A stretch of DNA of 64,000 nucleotides from Neolewinella maritima (lineage in GTDB: Bacteria; Bacteroidota; Bacteroidia; Chitinophagales; Saprospiraceae), in assembly GCF_923081025.1 (NCBI RefSeq), contig NZ_CAKLPZ010000001.1, positions 1,116,001-1,180,000 on the forward strand, read 5' to 3'. The notes beneath the pieces were generated by a model. That model made no database searches. It had not been told where the DNA came from and saw only the letters and a list, made by a program, of their open reading frames with translations. The first letter of the stretch is position 1, and the number at the start of each line of letters is the position of its first letter. Both the position numbers and the translations under genes were made by a program. Positions 26,549 through 35,405 of the stretch are shown here, piece by piece.

Positions 26549-29500
26549 ATGACGAATAACACCGCTCAGCCACTCCAGCCAGCTGTCGTGCTTTTCATTC
26601 TAGGGGTTATCCTGTTTCTCGCCTTCGGCTGCGGGGGCGGGGCGGACACCCGCAGTGTGCTGGTCTTCTCTAAAACAGCGGGGTTTAGGCATGAATCCAT
26701 CGGAGCGGGCCAGGACATGTTCCGCAAGCTGGCCGAGACGGAGAATTTCTCCGTCGACTTCTCGGAAGACGCCTCCGTATTCAATCAGGACGATCTCAGC
26801 AAGTACAATGTGGTGGTGTTTTTGAGCACTACCGGCGACATCCTCGACGAGGGGCAGCAGCGTGAGCTGGAGCGCTTCATGGAAGCCGGTGGTAGCTGGA
26901 TGGGTATACACGCCGCCGCTGACACCGAGTACGACTGGCCCTGGTACAATGAGCTGGTGGGAGCCTATTTCCAGAGCCACCCGAGCGGTCAGCCCCAGGC
27001 GACCATTCTGGTAGACAACCACAACCACCCCGCCACCGAATTCCTGGACGATACCTGGGTGAGAAACGACGAGTGGTACAACTACAAGAGCATCAAGGAT
27101 GACTTTACTACCCTCATGCGGGTAGATGAAAGTACCTACGAGGGCGGCGAGAACGGTGAGGTACACCCCATCGCCTGGTACAAGCCCATCAGTAACGGTC
27201 GCATGTTTTACACCGGTCTCGGCCACACCAACGAATCGTACGTAGAGCCCGACTTTGTCAAGCACATCAGTGGCGCACTGACCTACCTGTTCGGCGAGAA
27301 TAAGCCGGTGAGCTACGCTGCGGTGAAGTCCACCCCGGAGGAGAACCGCTTTCCGGTAGAGACCCTGGTGTCCGGCATGAATGAGCCGATGGAGCTGGAG
27401 TTGTTACCGGACGGCCGCCCCATCTGGATCGAGCGTAAGGGCCCCATCAAGGTCTACGATCCGGACTTCGACGCCGTAGCCGAGGTACACACCATGGACG
27501 TATGGACGGAGTTCGAAGACGGCATGCTCGGCCTGGCGCTGGATCCCGACTTCAAGACCAACCACTGGCTGTATCTTTACTATAGTCCGAATGGGGAGGA
27601 ATCCGTTAACCGATTGTCGCGCTTCAAATTCGCCAACAACTCCCTGGATGAATCGTCCGAACAAGTCATCCTCGACGTACCCACTGATCGCAACCGCTGC
27701 TGCCACTCCGGCGGCAGTGTTGAGTTTGGGGGTAGTGGGTTGCTACATTTATCCATCGGGGACAACACCAATCCCTTCGAGTCCGACGGGTACTCACCCA
27801 TCGACGACAGCCGGGAAGAGCCCAACTACGATGCCCGCCGGTCATCCTCCAACACCATGGACCTGCGGGGCGGTATCGTCCGCATTCGCGTCGAGGAAGA
27901 CGGTAGCTACACCATCCCCGAGGGGAACCTCTTTACGGACGCATCGGTCGGTCGGCCAGAGATCTATGCCATGGGGATGCGCAATCCATTTCGCATCCAC
28001 GTAGATCAGCACAACGGTAATGTATACTGGGGAGACGTGGGTCCGGATGCCGGAGAGGACAGCACCGGTATGGGGCCACGCGGACACGATGAGGTCAACG
28101 TAGCCCGCCAGGCGGGCTACTTCGGCTGGCCCCTGTTCATCGGGGACAATAAGCCCTACCACCGGCGCGACTTTGCCGACGGTACGCTCGGCGCAGCCTT
28201 TGATCCGGCAGCGCCCATCAATGACAGCAAGTACAACACCGGGGCACGGGAGCTTCCTCCAGCGCAGCCCGCCATGATCTATTACCCCTATGCGACGAGC
28301 GAGGAATTTCCCAGCCTGGGGGAGGGTGGGCGCAATGCTATGGCCGGACCGGTGTACTACCAGGCTGACTTTGGCGATAGCGAGGTCAAGTTTCCCGCCT
28401 ACTACGACGAAAAGTTCTTCTTCTACGACTGGATGCGGGACCACATTATGGCCGCTACGCTGGACGAGACCGGCTACGTCACCGAATTCGAGCCCTTCCT
28501 GCCCAGTACGGATCTGCGGCACCCGATGGATATGCTCTTCGGTCCCGACGGTAGCCTCTACGTGATCGAGTACGGCCGCAAGTGGTTTAGTCGCAATACC
28601 GATGCCCGCCTACTGCGCATCAAATACAATGGTGGCAACCGCCCACCGGTGCCCGCCGTAGAGGTGATCGCCGCTATCGGAGCAGCTCCCTTCCAGCTGC
28701 AGGCCGATGCAAGTAAGAGTGTAGACTACGACGGTGATCCCATCAGCGTAACCTGGATGCTCGACGGCGAGCAAATTGCTACCGGCAAGCAGCTCGACTA
28801 CCAGATCACGGAAAAGGGTACGCATACCCTCACCGCCAGTATCGACGACGGGCAAGGCAACGTAAGCAGCACGGACCATGAAGTGATCGTAGGCAACAGC
28901 GTACCGGAGGTGCAGATCGCGATGTCCGGCAACCGCTCCTTTTATTTTCCGGGCGAGCAGCTGGACTACAGCGTGAACGTGTCGGACTCAGAAGACGGTA
29001 GCCTGGCCGCCGGTATCGACCCCAAGGCAGTGACCGTAACGGTAGACTACCTGGAGGGGGAAGACCTCGTACAGATCGCCCGCGGCCACCAGGTCGCCGG
29101 AGCGAATACCGCCTTCGCGATCGGTAAGGAGCTCATCGCGGGCAGCGACTGTGCCGGCTGCCACATGGAGGCCGAAGCGAGCATCGGACCGAGCTACCAG
29201 GCCGTCGCCGACCGCTACCGCAAAGACCCCGCCGCTACGGACTACCTGGCCGGTAAGATCATCAGCGGTGGACACGGCGTCTGGGGCGAGCAAAATATGA
29301 GCGCCCACCCGGACCTGCCCGAATCCGAAGCCAAACAGATGGCCGACTACATTCTCTCCCTGGCGGGCCCCGCACCCAATGCGCAAAGCCGTCCGGCAAA
29401 GGGTAGCATCGCCCTGGATAAGCACCGCACCGGCGTGCCCGGCCGCTACTACCTGCAGGCCAGCTATACGGATAAGGGCGCGGAGGGCAATTTGCCCCGC

Positions 29501-29971
29501 CTCACTACTACCGACGTGGTCGTACTCCGGTCACCCAAGGTCGCCGCCCATAAGTTTACGGACGGTCAGCGGGTTATGGCGTACCACGTCGAGGCAAAGG
29601 ACAATCCCCTCAGTGACGAGGACGCTGACATACTGGTAGCTACTAACGATAGCTGGGTATCCTACGGTGCGATGGACCTGTCCGGTATCAGTACCATCCG
29701 GGCCGAGGTGATGCTCGTCCCTAACGTAACCTCGGGCGGAACCATCGAGCTTGTCTCCGGCGATCCCCGTAATGGGGAAGTGATCGGCCAGGCTACGCTC
29801 AGTCAGGGAGTATCTACTTACGGTGCGAATCAGGTGGACATCCCGGTGTCGGTCAGTACGTCGGGTGAGCAGCCCGTCTTTCTGCGCTTTGCGGCGGACT
29901 CGAAGAGTCCGGAGGCGGTAATGGGCGCGATCAGCACCCTGGAGTTCGTGCGGGGACAGGCTTCCCGCTAA
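26549..29971 (+). CDS. ThuA - sugar dehydrogenase - cytochrome c multidomain lipoprotein
   Basis: A 1140-residue exported protein with lipobox LAFGC near residue 28. Domains in order: ThuA-like (residues ~35-250, VLVFSKTAGFRHESIGAG, GGSWMGIHAAADTEYDW); a glucose/sorbosone dehydrogenase-type propeller (~265-690, GMLGLALDPDF, RNRCCHSGGSVEFG, MGMRNPFRIHVD); a PKD-like domain (~700-790); a c-type cytochrome with heme motif CAGCH near 868 and a likely distal Met in NMSAHPDL; and a C-terminal carbohydrate-binding-like domain (~960-1140). This arrangement is known in Bacteroidota and suggests periplasmic sugar oxidation with electron transfer to the heme. Terminators bracket it, so it is probably monocistronic. 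Confidence 0.9.
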   Translation: MTNNTAQPLQPAVVLFILGVILFLAFGCGGGADTRSVLVFSKTAGFRHESIGAGQDMFRKLAETENFSVDFSEDASVFNQDDLSKYNVVVFLSTTGDILDEGQQRELERFMEAGGSWMGIHAAADTEYDWPWYNELVGAYFQSHPSGQPQATILVDNHNHPATEFLDDTWVRNDEWYNYKSIKDDFTTLMRVDESTYEGGENGEVHPIAWYKPISNGRMFYTGLGHTNESYVEPDFVKHISGALTYLFGENKPVSYAAVKSTPEENRFPVETLVSGMNEPMELELLPDGRPIWIERKGPIKVYDPDFDAVAEVHTMDVWTEFEDGMLGLALDPDFKTNHWLYLYYSPNGEESVNRLSRFKFANNSLDESSEQVILDVPTDRNRCCHSGGSVEFGGSGLLHLSIGDNTNPFESDGYSPIDDSREEPNYDARRSSSNTMDLRGGIVRIRVEEDGSYTIPEGNLFTDASVGRPEIYAMGMRNPFRIHVDQHNGNVYWGDVGPDAGEDSTGMGPRGHDEVNVARQAGYFGWPLFIGDNKPYHRRDFADGTLGAAFDPAAPINDSKYNTGARELPPAQPAMIYYPYATSEEFPSLGEGGRNAMAGPVYYQADFGDSEVKFPAYYDEKFFFYDWMRDHIMAATLDETGYVTEFEPFLPSTDLRHPMDMLFGPDGSLYVIEYGRKWFSRNTDARLLRIKYNGGNRPPVPAVEVIAAIGAAPFQLQADASKSVDYDGDPISVTWMLDGEQIATGKQLDYQITEKGTHTLTASIDDGQGNVSSTDHEVIVGNSVPEVQIAMSGNRSFYFPGEQLDYSVNVSDSEDGSLAAGIDPKAVTVTVDYLEGEDLVQIARGHQVAGANTAFAIGKELIAGSDCAGCHMEAEASIGPSYQAVADRYRKDPAATDYLAGKIISGGHGVWGEQNMSAHPDLPESEAKQMADYILSLAGPAPNAQSRPAKGSIALDKHRTGVPGRYYLQASYTDKGAEGNLPRLTTTDVVVLRSPKVAAHKFTDGQRVMAYHVEAKDNPLSDEDADILVATNDSWVSYGAMDLSGISTIRAEVMLVPNVTSGGTIELVSGDPRNGEVIGQATLSQGVSTYGANQVDIPVSVSTSGEQPVFLRFAADSKSPEAVMGAISTLEFVRGQASR

Positions 29972-29996
29972 AGCATCTCACCCCTAGCGTATCGGC

Positions 29997-30034
29997 GGCC
30001 CGAATGATCCTACTGCGGTCATTCGGGCCGTTTT
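29997..30034 (+). terminator. Intrinsic terminator after the ThuA gene
   Basis: An 11-bp stem GGCCCGAATGA / TCATTCGGGCC (29997-30007, 30019-30029) with an 11-base loop is followed by GTTTTA. The T-tract is short. Confidence 0.75.
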
Positions 30035-30143
30035 AGTATAACGATCCTCGACCAAGGAGCCGGACCCCTCGACCAATCTCACTGGCGTAATAAAACGATG
30101 CCCCCCGGGCCGAACGTTAAATATGTATTAAATTGATTGGCCG

Positions 30144-30683
30144 ATGATCCTTGTACTCACCTATATTTCCATCATCTGCGGCGGCCTGCTGGTCCTGCTG
30201 CTTCTGCTCGGCATTATCGGCGGATTGGAGCTGGACTTCGATCTGGACCTGGATTCGGACACCGATGCCGCGGGTGGGATGGACGTCGGAGTAGTGAAGG
30301 GGGGGCTCACCTTTCTCTCCATCGGATCGTGGACGGCAAAGCTCATTCTCCTGTCGTCGACTAATCCGGTACTGGCCGTTGTAAGTGGCGTGGCCGCAGG
30401 TGCGGTGGCGGTCTACCTGATGAAGTGGGTAGTCTGGACGCTACTCCAGCAGGAGGAGAACGTGAACTGGACGGTGGACGACGCACTACTGCAGCCGGGG
30501 CAGGTCTACCTACGCATTCCGGCTACTGGAGAGGGCATCGTCCGCGTCAGTGTCCGGGGAGGCATGCGCGAATTCAAAGCGCGCAGTGCCGCTGGAGAAG
30601 AGATCGCTACCGGCACACCTATTCTGGTGGATGAACTGGGGGTGGATGGAATTCTGCTGGTCAGTCCACAGCCCACGACCTAA
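30144..30683 (+). CDS. NfeD-like membrane protein
   Basis: A 179-residue protein with an N-terminal transmembrane helix (IICGGLLVLLLLLGIIGGL), an acidic stretch (DFDLDLDSDTD), a second hydrophobic region (~75-95, VLAVVSGVAAGAVAVYLM) and a C-terminal beta-rich OB-like domain (GEGIVRVSVRGGMREFKARS). That layout and its position 69 bases before a flotillin gene fit the NfeD partner of bacterial flotillins, which act in membrane organisation. The gap to flotillin holds one copy of the GCACCTGCG element. Confidence 0.8.
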   Translation: MILVLTYISIICGGLLVLLLLLGIIGGLELDFDLDLDSDTDAAGGMDVGVVKGGLTFLSIGSWTAKLILLSSTNPVLAVVSGVAAGAVAVYLMKWVVWTLLQQEENVNWTVDDALLQPGQVYLRIPATGEGIVRVSVRGGMREFKARSAAGEEIATGTPILVDELGVDGILLVSPQPTT

Positions 30684-30688
30684 ACTTC

Positions 30689-30710
30689 GCACCTGCGGTG
30701 CTCCGCCCGC
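30689..30710 (+). repeat. GCACCTGCG element copy, NfeD-flotillin gap
   Basis: The sequence AAACTTCGCACCTGCG (30682-30697) is identical over 16 bases to one at 55257-55272. GCACC-TGC-GGTGC can form a small hairpin here, and a CCGCCCGC tail follows as in the other copies. Confidence 0.6.
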
Positions 30711-30752
30711 ACGTATACCTCATACCCACATACACCCCTAAATTATTTTATC

Positions 30753-32306
30753 ATGGAACTCTTAATGATCCCGGGCGCGATACTCGGTGTACTTCTCTTA
30801 TTCGTCTTTTGGCTGGTAAGCCGGTACAAGCGCTGCCCCTCCGACAAGATCCTGGTCGTCTACGGACGTACGGGCAGTGATGCCTCGGCGAAGTGTTATG
30901 CGGGGGGCGGCACCTTTGTGTGGCCCGTGATACAGGATTATCAGTACCTGGACCTGACGCCGCTATCCATCGACGTGAACCTGCAGGATGCGCTTTCGAA
31001 GCAGAACATCCGCGTGAGCGTACCGGCGCAGTTTACCGTAGGCATCAGCAACAAGCCGCACCTGATGCTGGCCGCCGCCGAGCGCCTGCTGGCCCTGGAT
31101 CGCTCCAGCATTTCGAACCTGAGCCACGACATCATCATGGGGCAGATGCGCCTGGTGATCGCCAATATGGACATCGAAGAATTGAACATCGACCGCGACA
31201 AATTCGTGGAAAGTGTGTACCGCAACGTCGGCGAGGAGCTGCACAAGATCGGTCTGGAACTGATCAACGTGAACGTGACCGATATCCAGGATGAATCTGG
31301 CTACATCAAAGCGCTGGGCCAGGAAGCGGCCGCCAAGGCCATCAACGATGCCAAGATCAAGGTGGCCAATGAGCTACGCACCGGTAGCATTGGCGAGGCC
31401 GAAGCGCAGCAAGATCAGCGCTCGAAGGTAGCGGATGCTAATAGCCGGGCCGAGATTGGAGAGGCCGCCGCCCTACAGAGCCAGCGCATTCAGATCGCAG
31501 CCGCCAACAGCCGCGCGGAGATCGGGGAGGCCGAGGCCCAGCGCGAACGCCGCGTGAAGGTATCGGAGGCCGAGAGTACCGCCCAGATCGGGGAGGCCGC
31601 CGCCCGGGCCGAAGCCACGGAGGGTAAAAATACTTCCGAGATCAAGATTGCCGAGAGTAACGCCGCCCGCGATGTGGCCATGGCCGAGGCCCGCCGCCGC
31701 GCCGAAGCCGCCCGCAAGGTGGCTGAGGCCAACGCCCGGGAGGAAGCCTACAAGGCCGAGCGCGACGCGGAACTGGCCCGCGCGGCCACCGAACAGGCCC
31801 GCATGGAAGCCGAACAGGTGGTGGTAGCCAACATCGACAAGCAGAAGGCTATCATCGCCGCCCAGGCCGAGGCCGAAAAGCGGCGCGAGATCGCGCGCGG
31901 TGAAGCCGACGCCGCGCTGCTTAAGTACCAGGCCGAGGCCCAGGGTATGGAAGAGCTGCTGCGCAAACAGGCCGAAGGCTTCCAGAAGCTGGTCACCGCC
32001 GCAGGAGGTGACTCCCAGAGCGCCATCAACTACCTGATGCTCGACAAACTGGCCGAGCTGACCCGTATCCAGACCGATGCCATCAAGGACGTGGACATCG
32101 ATAAGGTAGTCGTGTACGACAGTGGCAACGGACAGGGGGTAGGCAATTTCGTGCAGGGCCTGTACGGGATGGTACCGCAGCTCAACGACTTCCTGAAGCA
32201 GAGCGGCATGAGCCTGCCCGACGGGCTGGTGCGTAAGGAGGCGGCACCGGCAAACGGCAGGGCCGCTGAACACAACGGTCACGACGAACCTACAGTGCAC
32301 ACGTAG
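30753..32306 (+). CDS. Flotillin-family SPFH protein
   Basis: A 517-residue protein with an N-terminal membrane segment (ILGVLLLFVFWLVS), an SPFH/band-7 domain (~30-185, KILVVYGRTGSDASAKCYAGG, IDVNLQDALSKQNIRVSVPA) and a long coiled coil to about residue 410. Residues 213-278 contain three 22-residue repeats each starting IGEA (two hendecads), for example IGEAEAQRERRVKVSEAEST. The C-terminal ~110 residues include AINYLMLDKLAELTRIQTDA, typical of flotillins. It should oligomerise at the membrane with the NfeD-like protein and organise membrane microdomains. Confidence 0.92.
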   Translation: MELLMIPGAILGVLLLFVFWLVSRYKRCPSDKILVVYGRTGSDASAKCYAGGGTFVWPVIQDYQYLDLTPLSIDVNLQDALSKQNIRVSVPAQFTVGISNKPHLMLAAAERLLALDRSSISNLSHDIIMGQMRLVIANMDIEELNIDRDKFVESVYRNVGEELHKIGLELINVNVTDIQDESGYIKALGQEAAAKAINDAKIKVANELRTGSIGEAEAQQDQRSKVADANSRAEIGEAAALQSQRIQIAAANSRAEIGEAEAQRERRVKVSEAESTAQIGEAAARAEATEGKNTSEIKIAESNAARDVAMAEARRRAEAARKVAEANAREEAYKAERDAELARAATEQARMEAEQVVVANIDKQKAIIAAQAEAEKRREIARGEADAALLKYQAEAQGMEELLRKQAEGFQKLVTAAGGDSQSAINYLMLDKLAELTRIQTDAIKDVDIDKVVVYDSGNGQGVGNFVQGLYGMVPQLNDFLKQSGMSLPDGLVRKEAAPANGRAAEHNGHDEPTVHT

Positions 32307-32317
32307 ACAAGACGTTA

Positions 32318-32345
32318 GCAGCGCCCGGCGGTAGCCGGGCGCTGC
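32318..32345 (+). terminator. GC-rich hairpin after flotillin
   Basis: A perfect 12-bp stem around AGCGCCCGGC / GCCGGGCGCT with a GGTA loop begins 12 bases after the flotillin stop. No T-run follows, so termination by it alone is uncertain. Confidence 0.55.
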
Positions 32346-32379
32346 CCGTGCGTGGTGCTGAGATCACCCAAAAAATAGA

Positions 32380-32387
32380 TACCTTCG
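32380..32387 (+). promoter_or_regulatory. -7-like box TACCTTCG upstream of the peptide-binding lipoprotein
   Basis: TACCTTCG, one mismatch from TAnnTTTG, lies 32 bases before the ATG at 32420 and just after the flotillin hairpin. Confidence 0.35.
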
Positions 32388-32419
32388 CTGCAAGAGCTTC
32401 TGTTATCCATCTAACCCTC

Positions 32420-34177
32420 ATGACACTGCGTGTACTTACGCTGACCACCGCCCTATATGGGTTGTTCGGCTGTACCGGAAGTGGACCGGAGCGTAGCGAG
32501 TCCACGCTGGGAAGCACGGCCGCTGCCCCCGCTACGGAAGTGCGGATCTGTATCAAGGCCGAGCCGGTGGGCATCAACCCCATTCTCAGCGTACAGAATA
32601 TCTCGCGCTACGTCTCCGAGCAGGTGTTTCAGACCCTGAACGAACAGGACCCACTGACCTTCGAGCTCATCCCCCTGCTGGCCTCCACGCCCATCATCGA
32701 GAGCAATCCGGAAGGGGGCACGGCCTACCGTTATACGATCGACTCCCTGGCTACCTGGCCGAACGGCACGGCGGTCACCGCCGCAGACGTTGTTTTCAGT
32801 CTGAAGGCCCTCATGAATCCGCTGGTCGCCTCCGGTCCCTACCGCCCTTACTACGAGATGGTGCGGGACGTGGTGCCTGCCCCCGACGACCCGCGCACCT
32901 TCCGCGTAGTGACCCAGCGGTCCTACATCCTGGCCGCCCAGGCGATCGGTGACCTTTATATCTATCCCGAATATGCTTACGATCCGGAGGGGCTGCTACG
33001 GGATATCCCCCTGCCCGCACTGACCGATCCAGGCAGTGCCGAGCGGCTGGCGCAGGAGAACGTGAAACTGCGGCAGTTCGCCGCCGCCTTTAACGATCCG
33101 GCCCTGGGCTACGAGCCGGAGCGCATCGTGGGTAGCGGGCCGTACCGCCTGCTGGAGTGGGTGGACGGACAGTACCTCCGGCTGCAGCGACGGGATGACT
33201 ACTGGGCCGGTGACCGGGAAGCCGCACACCTCACGGCTGTCCCCGATGAGCTTAGGTACGTCATCATCCCCGACCATACGACTGCCATTAATGCCCTTCG
33301 AGATCTGTCCCTGGACGTGATGATCGACATGCCGGTGGAGGAGTTTCAGCAGCTGCGTGACGATCCCTACCTGACGCAGTATTACGATTTTGTCAACATT
33401 CCGGGCTTCAAGTACGCCTCGATCTTGTTTAATCAGGACGATCCACTGGTCGCGGACTCGCGGGTGCGGCGTGCCCTGGCCCATACGGTGGACGTGGATC
33501 AGCTTATCGAGCAGCTACTGCTGGGACTGGCCCGACGGGTCGTAGGGCCGGTACTCCCCAATAAGTCATACTATAACAGCCAGCTCCCCTTCGTGGACTA
33601 CGACCTGGACAAGGCGACCCGGCTCCTGCGCGAGGCCGGGTGGGTCGATACCAATGGCGACGGTACCGTAGATAAGCTTATCGACGGACAGCGCAGGGAG
33701 CTTAGTTTTCAGCTGCTTTCTTACCCCACGCCCGACAGTGAAGCCGTGACCCTGCTGGTCGCCGAGGGCGCCCGTAAGGTGGGGGTGGAGATCCAGGTGG
33801 TGAAGCGGGAGCCACGCTCCCTGCTGTCTACCCTCGACGCCGGGGCGTTTACGGCATCTTTTTACGGACAGGGATTCGAGCCCACTCCGGACGACTTTGC
33901 GCAGGTATGGCTCTCTTCGTCGGTGCCTCCCATCGGTACTAACCGCGGCAACTTCGAGAATGCGGAGGCGGATCGCATCATTCGCCAGATCGCCACCCTG
34001 ACGGACGATACCAAGCGCGCCGCTCTGTACCGCCGGTTTCAGGAGATCATCTACGCCAATCAGCCCATGATCTTCCTCTACTCACCGTATGACCGGGTAG
34101 TGATTTCCAAGCGCTTTAACTATACCTTAAGCTCCATCGCGCCCAATATCAAGTTTAATGCCCTGCAGCCTAAGTAG
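32420..34177 (+). CDS. Oligopeptide/dipeptide ABC transporter substrate-binding lipoprotein
   Basis: A 585-residue family 5 solute-binding protein. The ATG at 32420 gives a lipobox (ALYGLFGC). Typical segments: ICIKAEPVGINPILS, TPIIESNPEGGTAYRYTI, WPNGTAVTAADVVFSLKAL, RRDDYWAG, DSRVRRALAHTVDVDQLI and the C-terminal YRRFQEIIYANQPMIFLYSP. It should capture peptides or similar solutes in the periplasm. No permease or ATPase genes are next to it, so its transporter is encoded elsewhere or it acts as an orphan sensor. Confidence 0.92.
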   Translation: MTLRVLTLTTALYGLFGCTGSGPERSESTLGSTAAAPATEVRICIKAEPVGINPILSVQNISRYVSEQVFQTLNEQDPLTFELIPLLASTPIIESNPEGGTAYRYTIDSLATWPNGTAVTAADVVFSLKALMNPLVASGPYRPYYEMVRDVVPAPDDPRTFRVVTQRSYILAAQAIGDLYIYPEYAYDPEGLLRDIPLPALTDPGSAERLAQENVKLRQFAAAFNDPALGYEPERIVGSGPYRLLEWVDGQYLRLQRRDDYWAGDREAAHLTAVPDELRYVIIPDHTTAINALRDLSLDVMIDMPVEEFQQLRDDPYLTQYYDFVNIPGFKYASILFNQDDPLVADSRVRRALAHTVDVDQLIEQLLLGLARRVVGPVLPNKSYYNSQLPFVDYDLDKATRLLREAGWVDTNGDGTVDKLIDGQRRELSFQLLSYPTPDSEAVTLLVAEGARKVGVEIQVVKREPRSLLSTLDAGAFTASFYGQGFEPTPDDFAQVWLSSSVPPIGTNRGNFENAEADRIIRQIATLTDDTKRAALYRRFQEIIYANQPMIFLYSPYDRVVISKRFNYTLSSIAPNIKFNALQPK

Positions 34178-34202
34178 CTTGCCCCCTCTTTAAGCGCACC
34201 GT

Positions 34203-35333
34203 ATGAAAGTATTGCTCCTCCTTCTACTCTTCCTTCCCCTGTTCGTCCTGGGGCAGGACACCCCCGTGGATACTCTAGCCCCCCCGGCTCCCGCTGCGTC
34301 GCTGGGTGATACCACGATCTACAGTTTTGCGGACGAGGCGGCGCGTTTTCCCAGCCCCTGCGAGCGCTATGATACCACGGCGGTCGCCAAGGCGGAATGT
34401 GCCCAGCGCTTTTTGCTGGACTACATCTACCAGCGGGCGATCTACCCGGCGGAAGCGCGGGAGGAGGGCATCAGCGGCACCGCGGTGGTAGCCTTTATTG
34501 TAGAGCGCAACGGTCTGGTCAACCGGCCCGAGATCCTGCGGGATCCCGGTGGTGGGCTCGGTCAGTCGGCCCTGCGTGCGCTAGCTGCCATGCAGCGTGA
34601 GGTGCTCTGGCGGCCCGCCTTCAAGGATAGCACGGCGGTGCGCTTCCGTGTGGTACTCCCCGTTCGCTTCCGTCTGGAAGACCCCAAGCCGTACGTCGTA
34701 CTCGGCCGCGATACGGTATATACCGATCTGACCAAGGCCGCCACCTTCACGGGCAGTGGCGGCGATATCGTAGCCTACTTCGACGAGAAGATCACCTATC
34801 CCGACATTGCGCAGGACAGCTGCGCGACCGGTCAGCTCGACATCCAACTCATCATCCAGCCCAACGGGCTGGTGCGCGTCAACGACATCATCGACTATAA
34901 CGACCTGGGGGTTCCGTTTACCTCCAAGGCCATCGACGCGGCTACCGGCTCCTTCGGCAAGTGGATCGCCGCGGAGTACGAGGGCCGCAAGGTGGCCAGT
35001 GCCTACGACGTGTCCTTCAACTTCACCCCTACCGATCCGGGCTGTGCCTACGTGGTCGAGGACTACGGCCGTGCGCTGGGTATCATGCAGGAAGCTCAGC
35101 TGCTGGTCAGCGACAGCACCACTATGGCGCAGGGCCTGAGCAAGATGGATTCTGCCGTAGCGCTCTTTCCCCGTGATGGCCGCTTCCGCATCCTCCGCGG
35201 ACAGGCCCGGCTGGACGATAACCAACTCCCCGGAGCGTGTGAGGACCTGCGACTGGCTAAAGAAATTGCCCTGATCGACTGGTACGACGGGGTACTGCCC
35301 CTTCTCTGCCGGAAGGCGGAGGATGAGGAGTAA
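34203..35333 (+). CDS. Exported protein with TonB C-terminal-like domain
   Basis: A 376-residue protein with signal peptide LLLLLLFLPLFVLGQ. Residues ~75-160 resemble a TonB C-terminal domain (AIYPAEAREEGISGTAVVAF, VNRPEILRDPGGGLGQSAL, VVLPVRFRLE). A second diverged copy lies at about 175-280 (KITYPDIAQDSCATGQLDIQ). The C-terminal part looks TPR-like. There is no inner-membrane anchor of the classic TonB type, so it may act as a periplasmic or surface scaffold. It follows the solute-binding protein by 25 bases. Confidence 0.75.
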   Translation: MKVLLLLLLFLPLFVLGQDTPVDTLAPPAPAASLGDTTIYSFADEAARFPSPCERYDTTAVAKAECAQRFLLDYIYQRAIYPAEAREEGISGTAVVAFIVERNGLVNRPEILRDPGGGLGQSALRALAAMQREVLWRPAFKDSTAVRFRVVLPVRFRLEDPKPYVVLGRDTVYTDLTKAATFTGSGGDIVAYFDEKITYPDIAQDSCATGQLDIQLIIQPNGLVRVNDIIDYNDLGVPFTSKAIDAATGSFGKWIAAEYEGRKVASAYDVSFNFTPTDPGCAYVVEDYGRALGIMQEAQLLVSDSTTMAQGLSKMDSAVALFPRDGRFRILRGQARLDDNQLPGACEDLRLAKEIALIDWYDGVLPLLCRKAEDEE

Positions 35334-35405
35334 GCCATTCGTTATCCAGGCAGCGCGCCCCGTGTGACTAAACAGTACATTGTAGCCCAGAACCCATCCG
35401 CTACT

